From positions 1 through 64,000 of the forward strand of contig NZ_SNXZ01000002.1 of the NCBI RefSeq assembly GCF_004362825.1: DNA of 64,000 nt. Reading direction: 5' to 3'. Each line of letters begins with the position of its first letter. Position 1 is the stretch's first letter. The position numbers were made by a program, and so were the translations under genes. Shown in pieces: positions 42,412 through 49,904 of the stretch. The notes beneath the pieces are model-generated. The model saw only the letters and a list, made by a program, of their open reading frames with translations. It was not told the origin of the DNA and searched no databases. The stretch is from Labedaea rhizosphaerae (lineage in GTDB: Bacteria > Actinomycetota > Actinomycetes > Mycobacteriales > Pseudonocardiaceae).

Positions 42412-43484
42412 GTCTTGTCCCCCGTCATCGTCCTGGTGCTCTGGCGCACGACTTCGGTGGCGTAGTCACGCATCTGGTTCTCGTACTCCGCGAACGCGGC
42501 CCGCGGCTCGGTCCGGGCGAGCAGGTCGGTCAGCAGGGCGGCGTCACGCAACGCGGTGTTCGCGCCGACACCCCCGGTCGGCGGCATCACGTGGATGGCG
42601 TCGCCCAGCAACGTGATCCGCCCGGTCGGCCACCACGGCACCGGACCCGACGTCCGGATCGGCGTGCCGAAGGTGGCCGGCACGTCGGCGTTCGCCACGA
42701 TCCGCCGGAACTCCGGGTGCCAGCCCGCGACGAACCTCGTCGCGAACTCGTGCAGGGCCGCGGGATCGCGCTCGTCCGGCACGGGTCCGACGACCGCCCA
42801 CATCAGGTAGTCGGCGACCGGCGGCAGCTCCGGGTCGTGGCTCCGGGCCCGGAAGGCAGCCAGCGCCAAGGCACCCCGTTGTCCAACGACGGAGGTGAAC
42901 CCGTCGAAGAGCCGTTCGTCCAGAGCGGGCAGCGCACTCAGCGGCGTGCGGCCGTACGCGCAGCGCATCCCGGTGTCGATCACCTCCGCGTCCGGCGCGA
43001 CCAGCGGGCGCAGCACCGAGCCGACCCCGTCCGCGCCGACGAGCAGGTCACCGCGTTCCACACCACCGTCGGCGAACCGCACCACGACGTCCTTGCCGGT
43101 GTCCTGGGCGCTGGTGACCGTCCGTCCGAATCGGACGTCCAGATCGGACAAGAGAATCTGCCGCATCAGCAACCGGTCCACGGCCGTGTGGTCGGCCGGC
43201 GGCACCGTGACGGAGGCCAGCTCGGTGAAGTCGGCCGCGAACGTGGTGATCTTGCCTCGTCCCGGCAACGAGGAGGTGTCCCGGTAGCGGCGGAAGAGTG
43301 CGTCGGGCAGGCAGCGGCGCAGCGCGGCGTCACCGTTGCCGTCGATGTGCAGCCGATACCCCTGGCCACGGGTCCCGGCATCGGGATCGCGCTCGAACAC
43401 GGTGGTCCGGATGCCCGCACGCCGCAGTCCCTGGGCGAGGCAGAGCCCGCCCACGCCGGCACCGGCGACCAGCACGTGGGTCAT
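42408..43484 (-). CDS. FAD-dependent monooxygenase (PHBH fold)
   Basis: A 358-residue flavin hydroxylase of the p-hydroxybenzoate hydroxylase fold, the same fold as tetracycline-inactivating TetX. N-terminal GAGVGGLCLAQGL for FAD, the LVGADGVGSVLR (GD motif), and GDAIHVMPPTGGVGANTALRDA for the FAD ribityl chain. The ATG overlaps the MarR stop. It is the middle gene of a MarR-monooxygenase-membrane protein operon. Aromatic hydroxylation or antibiotic inactivation are both possible; I cannot decide the substrate. Confidence 0.9.
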   Translation of the reverse strand: MTHVLVAGAGVGGLCLAQGLRRAGIRTTVFERDPDAGTRGQGYRLHIDGNGDAALRRCLPDALFRRYRDTSSLPGRGKITTFAADFTELASVTVPPADHTAVDRLLMRQILLSDLDVRFGRTVTSAQDTGKDVVVRFADGGVERGDLLVGADGVGSVLRPLVAPDAEVIDTGMRCAYGRTPLSALPALDERLFDGFTSVVGQRGALALAAFRARSHDPELPPVADYLMWAVVGPVPDERDPAALHEFATRFVAGWHPEFRRIVANADVPATFGTPIRTSGPVPWWPTGRITLLGDAIHVMPPTGGVGANTALRDAALLTDLLARTEPRAAFAEYENQMRDYATEVVRQSTRTMTGDKT

Positions 43485-43948
43485 GACTGCTGCCACCGCC
43501 GACCCGGCGGCTTCTGCTTGCTGCGCTTGGCTTCCTCGACGGAGGCCTCCAGACGGGTCAGCAGCCGCCCGAGCGTGCGCACGTCGTCGGCATCCCAGTC
43601 GGCCATGAACTCGTCGAACCGGTCCAGGCCGAGCTTGGTGAGCCTGCGGACCTCGGTCCAGCCGTGGTCGGTCAGCGAGATCAGGCACGAGCGTCGGTCG
43701 GCCGGGTCGGCCTCGACCTTCACGTACCCCTCGTCCTCCAGCACACGGGTCTGCCGGGTGATCGAGGACTGGTAGAGGTCCAGGTCCGCGGCGAGCTCCG
43801 AAGGCCGGACCTGACCGCGCATCGCGGCCTGCTGCAGGATCGCCTGCCGCGTCGGGTCGATCGCGCGCCCCTGGGCCCGCCGCATGCCCTCGGCGATGCG
43901 GACCAACGGGTACACCACCGATTCGAGATCGTCGTACGCGTGTGCCAT
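43481..43948 (-). CDS. MarR-family regulator
   Basis: A 155-residue winged-helix regulator. HTH and wing: RPSELAADLDLYQSSITRQTRVLEDEGYV (in parts) then DPADRRSCLISLTDHG. Helical dimerisation ends. The start at ATG 43948 is typical; a longer frame adds 21 residues. It heads the operon with the FAD monooxygenase. An inverted repeat ACTTG-N11-CAAGT lies upstream. It likely represses the operon until bound to a phenolic or drug-like ligand. Confidence 0.9.
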   Translation of the reverse strand: MAHAYDDLESVVYPLVRIAEGMRRAQGRAIDPTRQAILQQAAMRGQVRPSELAADLDLYQSSITRQTRVLEDEGYVKVEADPADRRSCLISLTDHGWTEVRRLTKLGLDRFDEFMADWDADDVRTLGRLLTRLEASVEEAKRSKQKPPGRRWQQS

Positions 43949-43965
43949 GGCCACAGCATGGCGGT

Positions 43966-43986
43966 ACTTGCGCCAAACAAACAAGT
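43966..43986. promoter_or_regulatory. Candidate MarR operator ACTTG-N11-CAAGT
   Basis: A perfect 5-bp inverted repeat with arms at 43966-43970 and 43982-43986, 18 bp upstream of marR, in an AT-rich patch. MarR operators often contain ACTTG or CAAGT half-sites. Confidence 0.5.
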
Positions 43987-44000
43987 GGTTTCCGAGACAT

Positions 44001-44018
44001 CTCAGGGTCATCCCTGAG
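44001..44018 (-). terminator. Hairpin downstream of the lipase gene
   Basis: CTCAGGG-TCAT-CCCTGAG is a perfect 7-bp stem with a 4-base loop, 13 bp beyond the stop of the lipase-like gene that reads on the minus strand. Confidence 0.55.
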
Positions 44019-44030
44019 GGAATCCAGGGT

Positions 44031-44870
44031 TCAGGCGCCTTCGGCGCGCAGGCTCCGGCAGTCGGCGTTGCCCGGCGCGACCAGCGGACCCGAGCCGAGC
44101 GCGCGCAGCACCAAGCCGGCGACCAGCGGATCCCCTGGTAGCTCGGAGTGCGCCGGGTGAGCGTCCGCGCAGACCTGCTGGACCGGCACGTTCACCGCGC
44201 CGGCCAGCCGCGCGGAATCCGGCGGCTGCACGGTCTGGTCGTCCTCGGTCCACACCGAGAGCCACGGCACCGGGACCGGCGCCGAGTCGACGCCGTTGAG
44301 CAGGGCGCTGCCCGGCGTCAGTTGCCGACACGCCACCGGGCAGGCGCCCGGCACCAGCGCGCCGCCGAGCGCGGCGATGCGCGCACCGTGCAGTGGCGCG
44401 CCGAGCGTGACCACCCGCCGGGTGACGCCCGCGCCGTCCCCGGCCAGCCACAGCCGGACGACCACGCCACCGGCCGAGTACCCGATCACGTCCACCGACG
44501 GCGCGCCCGCGTCGAGCGCATCGTTCGCCGCCCGGTTCAGCACCGCGACCTGAGCCAGGAGATCACCGGTGCCATCGCCTTCCAGCGTGAGCACCTGGGC
44601 CGGGTGACCGGATGCCTGGAGCCGGGCGGCGAGACCGAGCAGGGCGTCGCGGCTGCCGCCGTAACCGGGCACCAGCAACACGGTGCCCGGACGGTCCTGC
44701 GCGACCGGCCCGCGATCGCGGCCGAACACCGATGGCGCCACCCGCGCCACGACAACCACCGCGACCGCAAGAACGACCGCGAGAACGGCGAGCACCAGCA
44801 TTCGGCGGCGCGGGCTGAGCGCGGCGAGCGAGGGCACCTCACCATCATGCGCCCGGGTGACCCCACGCAT
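44031..44870 (-). CDS. Membrane-anchored or secreted triacylglycerol-lipase-like hydrolase
   Basis: A 279-residue alpha/beta hydrolase. One membrane or signal segment lies at about residues 22-45. The mature part opens with TVLLVPGYGGS (oxyanion strand), then DVIGYSAGGVVVRLW (nucleophile Ser about 144), and the C-terminal PAHSELPGDP that carries the His. Typical of bacterial lipases of the esterase/lipase (EstA/LipA) class. Start ATG 44870. It is divergent from the Asp/Gly-rich repeat gene, whose start is 71 bp away. Confidence 0.83.
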   Translation of the reverse strand: MRGVTRAHDGEVPSLAALSPRRRMLVLAVLAVVLAVAVVVVARVAPSVFGRDRGPVAQDRPGTVLLVPGYGGSRDALLGLAARLQASGHPAQVLTLEGDGTGDLLAQVAVLNRAANDALDAGAPSVDVIGYSAGGVVVRLWLAGDGAGVTRRVVTLGAPLHGARIAALGGALVPGACPVACRQLTPGSALLNGVDSAPVPVPWLSVWTEDDQTVQPPDSARLAGAVNVPVQQVCADAHPAHSELPGDPLVAGLVLRALGSGPLVAPGNADCRSLRAEGA

Positions 44871-44941
44871 GAGCGCCACGACAACTGGGTATGCCTCCGG
44901 CGACCGAGCTTGACCGGCCACAGTGGAGTGACGGAGGGATC

Positions 44942-45274
44942 ATGTCGATCAACGACGACGACATCACCAGGGACAGCGGGAGCGGCGGTGCGCAAGGTGC
45001 CGAGGGCCCGGCTGACTCCGGCGCAGGTGAGGGCACGTCCGGCGTGCACGACGGCGGTGCCGACGGCGGCGCGGACTCCGGCGCCGGTTCGGACTCCGGC
45101 GCGAGCGCGGACGTCGGCGCGGGCGGCGACGAGGAAGGTCCGGCCGACTCCGGGGCCGGCGACGGCACGCCGGGTGTGCACGACGGCGGTGCCGACGGCG
45201 GCGCGGACTCCGGCGCCGGTTCGGACTCCGGCGCGGGCGCCGATGTCGGTGCCGATGGCGGTTCCGGGGCCTGA
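44942..45274 (+). CDS. Asp/Gly/Ala-rich repeat protein, candidate substrate of the adjacent JmjC oxygenase
   Basis: A 110-residue protein beginning MSINDDDITRDSG, with GGAGGG just upstream of the ATG. Beyond a 20-residue leader it consists of two 44-residue repeats made of Ala, Asp, Gly and Ser, each containing one conserved GVHDGGADGG segment whose His is the only histidine of the repeat. No signal peptide, Cys or aromatic residue. It is directly followed by a JmjC-type oxygenase gene with a one-base gap. The composition and arrangement resemble a substrate peptide with duplicated core. No family known to me matches; function is inference. Confidence 0.75.
   Translation: MSINDDDITRDSGSGGAQGAEGPADSGAGEGTSGVHDGGADGGADSGAGSDSGASADVGAGGDEEGPADSGAGDGTPGVHDGGADGGADSGAGSDSGAGADVGADGGSGA
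45002..45265 (+). repeat. 132-bp in-frame direct repeat, two copies
   Basis: Copies at 45002-45133 and 45134-45265, each 44 codons. A 60-base stretch starting at the GTGCAC of GVHDGG is identical between copies, and the rest differs at a few positions. It causes the duplicated protein pattern of the Asp/Gly-rich gene. Confidence 0.85.
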
Positions 45275-45275
45275 C

Positions 45276-46478
45276 GTGGTCGACCGGCCCGCACTCGTCC
45301 GCTGCGTCGGCCCGGACGTCGACGCGTTCGCCTCCGACAACTGGGGCAAGGCGCCCTTGCTGCGCAAGGCGACCGGCACCTTCGACGACCTGTTGACGCT
45401 GCGGGACATCGACGAGCTGCTGTCCGAGCGTGGCCTGCGCACGCCGTTCCTGCGAATGGCGCGCGCGGGCCAGGTGCTCGACTCCAGCCAGTTCACCTCG
45501 GGTGGTGGCGTCGGCGCCGAGGTCGGCGACCAGGTGGCCGACGAGAAGGTGCTGCGGCTCTTCGGCGACGGCGCCACCGTTGTGTTGCAAGGCTTGCACC
45601 GCGTGTGGCCCTCGTTGATCGAGTTCGGCACCCAGCTCGGCACGGATCTCGGCCACCCGGTGCAGATCAACGCCTACGTGACCCCTGCCTCGTCGCAGGG
45701 GTTCTCGGCGCACTACGACGTGCACGACGTGTTCGTGTTGCAGGTGGCGGGCGAGAAGCACTGGCACGTGCACGCGCCGGTGCACCCGGACCCGTTGCGC
45801 AACCAGCCGTGGAGCGGGCACGCGGACGCCGTGGCGCGGCGGGCGACCGAGCCGCCGGTGATCGACGAGGTTTTGCGGCCGGGCGACGTGCTGTACCTGC
45901 CGCGCGGCTACCTGCACTCGGCGACCGCGCTCGGCGCGGTGTCGGCGCACCTGACCGTCGGCGTGCACGTGCTGACCCGCTTTGCGATCGTCGAGGCGCT
46001 GTGCGCCATGGCCGCGTCAGCCGCGGAGTTGCGGGGCACGTTGCCGCTGGGCATCGACGTGGGCGATCCCCGCCAGCTTGGCCCGCACGTCGAGGACACC
46101 ATCGCGGAGCTGGCCAGGACGCTCAAGGAACTGGATCCCGCCGAGGTTGCGGACCGGCTGCGGGGCCGGCAGTGGTCGGGCAACCGCCCGGCGCCGCTCG
46201 GCCCGCTCGCCCAGCTCGCCGCGGCGGACGAGCTGGGGGAAGGCAGCCGGGTACGGGTCCGGTCCGGGTTGCGGCACCGGCTCGTCGCCGACGGCGACCG
46301 GGCCCGGCTCGACCTGCCCGGCGACCGGCTGTGGCTGCCGTCGGCGGCCACCGAAGCGTTGGGCGTCTTGCTTTCCGGTGCGGTTGCGACGGTCGGGACG
46401 CTGCCCGCGCTCGACCTGGCCGACCAGCTCGTCGTGGTGCGGCGGCTGCTCCGCGAGGGCGTGCTCGTCCCGGCATGA
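45276..46478 (+). CDS. JmjC-type cupin oxygenase (ROXA/YcfD-like)
   Basis: A 400-residue Fe(II)/2-oxoglutarate oxygenase of the ribosomal-oxygenase branch of JmjC proteins, which hydroxylate Arg or His side chains. Fe ligands: AHYDVHDVF (His146, Asp148) and RGYLHSA (His214). A helical dimerisation and C-terminal winged-helix-like region extend over residues 240-400, as in ROXA. The GTG at 45276 lies one base beyond the stop of the repeat gene (TGACGTG); an in-frame ATG at 45255 is an alternative. The next gene overlaps by four bases. Neighbourhood suggests it acts on the repeat protein instead of the ribosome, but that is untested. Confidence 0.87.
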   Translation: MVDRPALVRCVGPDVDAFASDNWGKAPLLRKATGTFDDLLTLRDIDELLSERGLRTPFLRMARAGQVLDSSQFTSGGGVGAEVGDQVADEKVLRLFGDGATVVLQGLHRVWPSLIEFGTQLGTDLGHPVQINAYVTPASSQGFSAHYDVHDVFVLQVAGEKHWHVHAPVHPDPLRNQPWSGHADAVARRATEPPVIDEVLRPGDVLYLPRGYLHSATALGAVSAHLTVGVHVLTRFAIVEALCAMAASAAELRGTLPLGIDVGDPRQLGPHVEDTIAELARTLKELDPAEVADRLRGRQWSGNRPAPLGPLAQLAAADELGEGSRVRVRSGLRHRLVADGDRARLDLPGDRLWLPSAATEALGVLLSGAVATVGTLPALDLADQLVVVRRLLREGVLVPA

Positions 46479-47341
46479 CGACCCCGGTGGAGCGCTGCGC
46501 GGCGGCCTGTGCGCGACGCGGTGACCCGCTCGTCGGCACCGCTCCCCCGGTCGGCCGGTGGCTGCTGGTGGAGCAGCCGGGACCGTGGGGCCGCGACGCC
46601 CTGCACCAGTCCCCGCTGCCCGCGCCGGTCGCCGCGTCGGTGGCGGCGCAGGCGGCCGCCGTTCGGGCGCGGGTCCTGCTCATCCGCCGACCGGGCCGGG
46701 TCGTCCCAGTCGCATCGCGACGGTGGGCGTTCGCCGATGCGGACGGCGTGCGGTGGTCGTCGTTCACCGACCCGGAGGAGCTGACCGACCTGCGACTGGG
46801 TGAGTTATCGCCGGGCGCGCGCACGCCGGTCTACCTGGTCTGCACGCACGGCAAGCACGACCGGTGCTGCGCCATCGACGGCCGACCACTCGCCGCCGCG
46901 CTCGCCGCCGTCCGTCCCACGCAGGTCTGGGAGTGCTCGCACGTCGGCGGTGACCGGTTCGCCGGCAACCTCGTCGTGCTGCCGCAGGGCTTGTACTACG
47001 GCAAGGTGCCCCCGGCTTCGGCCGCGGCCCTGGCCGACCGCCACGACGCGGGGTTGCTCAGCCCGGAGTGGTTGCGTGGGCAGGCCGGACTTCCGGCGGC
47101 CGCGCAAGCCGCCCAGCACTTCGCGCGGGCACGGCTGGCCGAGTTCCGGGTCGAGGCGCTGCCGGTGCTCGCCACCGAGCAGGTCGAACACGAGACGTGG
47201 GCGGTCACCCTGGCGGGTAAGGACGGCGATCTCACCGTCACCGTTCGCGGGCACCACCACCGCGTCGACACGCCCCTGACCTGCGCCGCCCGGGTACCGG
47301 CGGCCGTCCGCGAGTTCACGGTGGTGTCGATCACCGGCTGA
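46475..47341 (+). CDS. Sucrase/ferredoxin-like protein
   Basis: A 288-residue protein of the sucrase-ferredoxin (thioredoxin-like [2Fe-2S]) family. The likely cluster residues are in CTHGKHDRCC (Cys123, 131, 132) and WECSHVGGDRFAGN (Cys154, His156). The ATG is within the oxygenase stop (ATGA), implying co-translation. It may supply electrons to the JmjC oxygenase for re-reduction of iron or act as an accessory factor. The true substrate or partner is unknown. It completes a repeat protein/oxygenase/ferredoxin cassette. Confidence 0.85.
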   Translation: MTTPVERCAAACARRGDPLVGTAPPVGRWLLVEQPGPWGRDALHQSPLPAPVAASVAAQAAAVRARVLLIRRPGRVVPVASRRWAFADADGVRWSSFTDPEELTDLRLGELSPGARTPVYLVCTHGKHDRCCAIDGRPLAAALAAVRPTQVWECSHVGGDRFAGNLVVLPQGLYYGKVPPASAAALADRHDAGLLSPEWLRGQAGLPAAAQAAQHFARARLAEFRVEALPVLATEQVEHETWAVTLAGKDGDLTVTVRGHHHRVDTPLTCAARVPAAVREFTVVSITG

Positions 47342-47369
47342 GCCCGGCGGGTCGCGCGGACGTGAGCGC

Positions 47370-47387
47370 GAACACGTGTTCTAATAT
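47370..47387 (+). promoter_or_regulatory. LexA-like palindrome overlapping a TAATAT -10 box
   Basis: GAACACGTGTTC (47370-47381) is a perfect palindrome of the GAAC-N4-GTTC form of actinobacterial SOS boxes, followed at once by TAATAT (47382-47387), a plausible -10 element. It lies 45 bp upstream of the gene at 47427. Confidence 0.6.
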
Positions 47388-47426
47388 GCGCCGCCGAATT
47401 GGCGAGTTATCAAAGGAGCCCGCATC

Positions 47427-47885
47427 GTGCCGATCGAGACCCAGCCCGAGGCGACTGAGGTGTCCACGGAGTCCACCGAATCCACGGCTTCCCCGGCGGA
47501 GTCCGTTCAGTCCGCACCGGAGCCGGACGCGCCCGCCCCCGCCGACCAGGCCGACGCGCCTGCGGAGAAGGCGCAGCGCAAGCCCCGCAAGCAGCAGAGC
47601 ACGGCACGCAAGACCCGCACCGTCGAGCTGGTGCTGACCGTCACCGGCACGGCCGACGGCGAGTGGCAGGCCGAGCTCACCCAGTCGGGCAAGCGGGTCG
47701 TGCGCGGCCTCGTCGTCCCGGCGGCCGCGGTGTCCCGCGCCGCGGCCGAACTGCACGAGGACATCTCCAAGGCCATCGAGTCCGTGCTGGACGCCGCGCG
47801 CGAGCAGCACCAGGCGAAGGTGGCCGAGCTCGAAGCGGAGCTGGCCAGGGCGAAGGCAGCCCTGGCCGAGCTCCAGGAAGGCTGA
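47427..47885 (+). CDS. DUF6319-like protein with coiled-coil C-terminus
   Basis: A 152-residue protein. The first 65 residues are Glu/Thr/Ser/Pro/Ala-rich and low complexity, ending in a Lys/Arg-rich linker. A conserved small beta-rich domain follows (KTRTVELVLTVTGTADGEW, in parts, then KRVVRGLVVPAAAVSRAA), and the last 40 residues form a coiled coil with heptads of Leu and Ala. Start GTG 47427 with AGGAG upstream. The function is unknown. A LexA-like box overlaps its promoter, so damage-induced expression is a testable idea. Its stop lies in a 12-bp tandem repeat. Confidence 0.75.
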   Translation: MPIETQPEATEVSTESTESTASPAESVQSAPEPDAPAPADQADAPAEKAQRKPRKQQSTARKTRTVELVLTVTGTADGEWQAELTQSGKRVVRGLVVPAAAVSRAAAELHEDISKAIESVLDAAREQHQAKVAELEAELARAKAALAELQEG

Positions 47886-47952
47886 TCAGGCCGCTGATCA
47901 GGCCGCTGATCAGGCCGCTGATCAGGCCGCTGATCAGGCCGCTGATCAGGCC
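47881..47952. repeat. Six perfect 12-bp tandem repeats (GCTGATCAGGCC)
   Basis: Six exact units occupy 72 bp. Each contains TGATCA, which reads TGA on both strands. The first unit provides the stop of the upstream gene (TGA at 47883-47885), and the last unit the stop of the convergent methyltransferase (47946-47948). CTGATCAG and GGCC are self-complementary, so multiple hairpins are possible. Confidence 0.9.
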
Positions 47953-48674
47953 TTTGCGCCGATCACCGACGCGAGCCCCTCGGGCAGGCCGACCGGACCG
48001 AAAGCCTGCCCGAGGGTCGCGTCGACTCCGTTGCGCCGCAACGTTTCCAGCGCGGCCGCACCGTCCACGTGCACGAACTCGTGATCTTCGTCGGCCCGCC
48101 GGTAGGTTCCGTCCTCGGTGCGCACGAACGTGGTCAGGTGCCGCACCGACCGGCCCGGCTCCGGGATGTCCATGGTGCTGATCAACGCCCAGTCCGCGCC
48201 GAGCCGGCCCATCGGCGGGTGCGCCTCGAGTCCCAGTGTCCGCACCATCAGGTCGATGGCCAGCACGCCACCGGGTCGCAACGCGTTCGCGATCGCCGTC
48301 AGCGACGCGTGGACCGGTTCCGCCCCGGTGAAGTAGTTCAGCGGGTGCCCGACGCCGACGATCGCGTCCACTTCGGGCAGTGCGTCGTCCGGCAACGCGA
48401 TCACCCGGTGCGCCACCGCGCCCGGCACCTGCTCGCGGGCGAGCTCCAGCATGTCGGCCGACGCGTCCGACGCGATCACGTTGAGCCCGGCGGCAACCAG
48501 GTGCCGGGTCAGCATCCCCGTGCCGCAACCGATCTCCAGCACCGTCCCGCCGCGCTCGGCGATCGGGGCCAACAGCTGGAGAAAGGTCGGCGCGAGCCGG
48601 TCCGGGTGCATCCCGAAGGCCTGGTTGTGGACATGGGCGAGATCACGCCGGTACGGCGTCACGGAGCTGGGCAC
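47946..48674 (-). CDS. Class I SAM-dependent methyltransferase
   Basis: A 242-residue methyltransferase. SAM-binding motif I LEIGCGTGMLTRHL (about residues 45-58), motif II around IASDASADML, and a later motif with LRPGGVLAIDL. Length and architecture match small-molecule methyltransferases. It ends inside the 12-bp repeat. The start ATG is at 48674. Substrate unknown; alone on its strand, with no obvious pathway partner. Confidence 0.88.
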   Translation of the reverse strand: MPSSVTPYRRDLAHVHNQAFGMHPDRLAPTFLQLLAPIAERGGTVLEIGCGTGMLTRHLVAAGLNVIASDASADMLELAREQVPGAVAHRVIALPDDALPEVDAIVGVGHPLNYFTGAEPVHASLTAIANALRPGGVLAIDLMVRTLGLEAHPPMGRLGADWALISTMDIPEPGRSVRHLTTFVRTEDGTYRRADEDHEFVHVDGAAALETLRRNGVDATLGQAFGPVGLPEGLASVIGAKA

Positions 48675-48716
48675 CCGGCCACCCTAATCGGCCGGATGCC
48701 CTGCCACCTCCGGATT

Positions 48717-49772
48717 TCAGCCGCGCGGGAGCACCATCGGCAGCACCGTGGTCAGCGTCCGCCAGTCCGACGACACGATGCTCGCGTTGTCCGCGGCGAG
48801 CTGTTGCACCCGCGCGGTCGCCTGCGCGACGGTCGGCGTGGTGGCGGAGATCGCCGGCGGCACGTTCTGCGCGTCGGTCATGATCAGCTGGTAGTGGTGC
48901 GTCCGGTAGAACGACGTGTCCACAGAGGACACGTAGGTGGCCGCATCGCCATCGAAGAAGACGAAGTACGGCCGCAGCGAGCTGTCGTACCGGGTGCGTG
49001 GGTCACCGGCGGTGGCCTTGAGCACCGACGGGAACACCTGCGCGTTGGCGAGGTGGCCGGCGGCGTTGAGGTTCTTCAGGTAGGTCGCCTCCTCCTCGTC
49101 GGTCCAGTAGTCGTCGAACGGGTTGTTCTGCTCCACGGTGCCCGGGATGATCTCGAACATGACCTTGCCGGCCAGGGCGTCGCGGGTGGGCCAGTTGTCG
49201 GCCTGCGCGGCCGCGTCGAGGCTCGGGTAGCTGCCCTTGAGGTCGGCCGGCTTGAACACCTTGCTGCCCAGGTGCGCCTTGATCAGCGCATCCAGCTCGT
49301 CGGGCCCCAGGCCGTCGTTGTCCTCGAAACCGGCCTTCATCTCGATCTTGATCGTCAGCGGCGCGTGCCCGGGGTGGGCGTCGTACCAGACCCGCACGTC
49401 GTCGAGGCAGTTCTCCAGGTTCCGGTCGCGGAGCCCGGTGTAGAGCTGGCTCGGGTCGGTCGCGACGACGCAGTTGTTGTCGTTGCCCAGCGGGTTGTCG
49501 TGGCTGACCTTGAACTGGCCGCTGGTGATGTCCACCCAGACGTCGAGCTCGATCATCGACGTCCCCGCGTCCAGCGCCTGGGCCAGGTAGGCGTAGGCGT
49601 CCTTCGTGTAGGTGTTGTGCACGCCGACGGTGGTCACCGCCGACTGCTTGGCCGTGTCGGCCTGGGCGCCGTGCGGCACCGCCAACGCGATGCCGGTGGC
49701 GGCCACCGCCGCGACCGAAGCGGCCAGCACACGAGTGCGACGCAAGGGAACCTCCCGAGGGAACCGAGTCAT
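48717..49772 (-). CDS. Secreted phosphatidylinositol phospholipase C-like protein
   Basis: A 351-residue exported PI-PLC-like phosphodiesterase, similar to the Ca-dependent actinobacterial group. Signal peptide residues 1-39 with AQA cleavage. Catalytic residues: VGVHNTY with His52 and the FKVSHDNPLG histidine; IELDVWVD with acidic metal-binding residues; further TIKIEMK. It may cleave phosphatidylinositol or GPI-like lipids. Start ATG 49772. Divergent from the MBL protein. Confidence 0.88.
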   Translation of the reverse strand: MTRFPREVPLRRTRVLAASVAAVAATGIALAVPHGAQADTAKQSAVTTVGVHNTYTKDAYAYLAQALDAGTSMIELDVWVDITSGQFKVSHDNPLGNDNNCVVATDPSQLYTGLRDRNLENCLDDVRVWYDAHPGHAPLTIKIEMKAGFEDNDGLGPDELDALIKAHLGSKVFKPADLKGSYPSLDAAAQADNWPTRDALAGKVMFEIIPGTVEQNNPFDDYWTDEEEATYLKNLNAAGHLANAQVFPSVLKATAGDPRTRYDSSLRPYFVFFDGDAATYVSSVDTSFYRTHHYQLIMTDAQNVPPAISATTPTVAQATARVQQLAADNASIVSSDWRTLTTVLPMVLPRG

Positions 49773-49904
49773 TGCCGTTAAGAATTATCGGGGTAGGCCA
49801 TCACTTTGACGACCTCCAACCAGGCGAATGTGCACGGTCCGTCACGAGGAGTGCACACCGAGGCGACTATGCGGCCGCTTGGTCAGGCGGGATACGGTCG
49901 AGCC

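Noticed and set aside
47881-47952. Possible CRISPR array
   Set aside because: The repeats are 12 bp, directly adjacent and without spacers; no cas genes are near.
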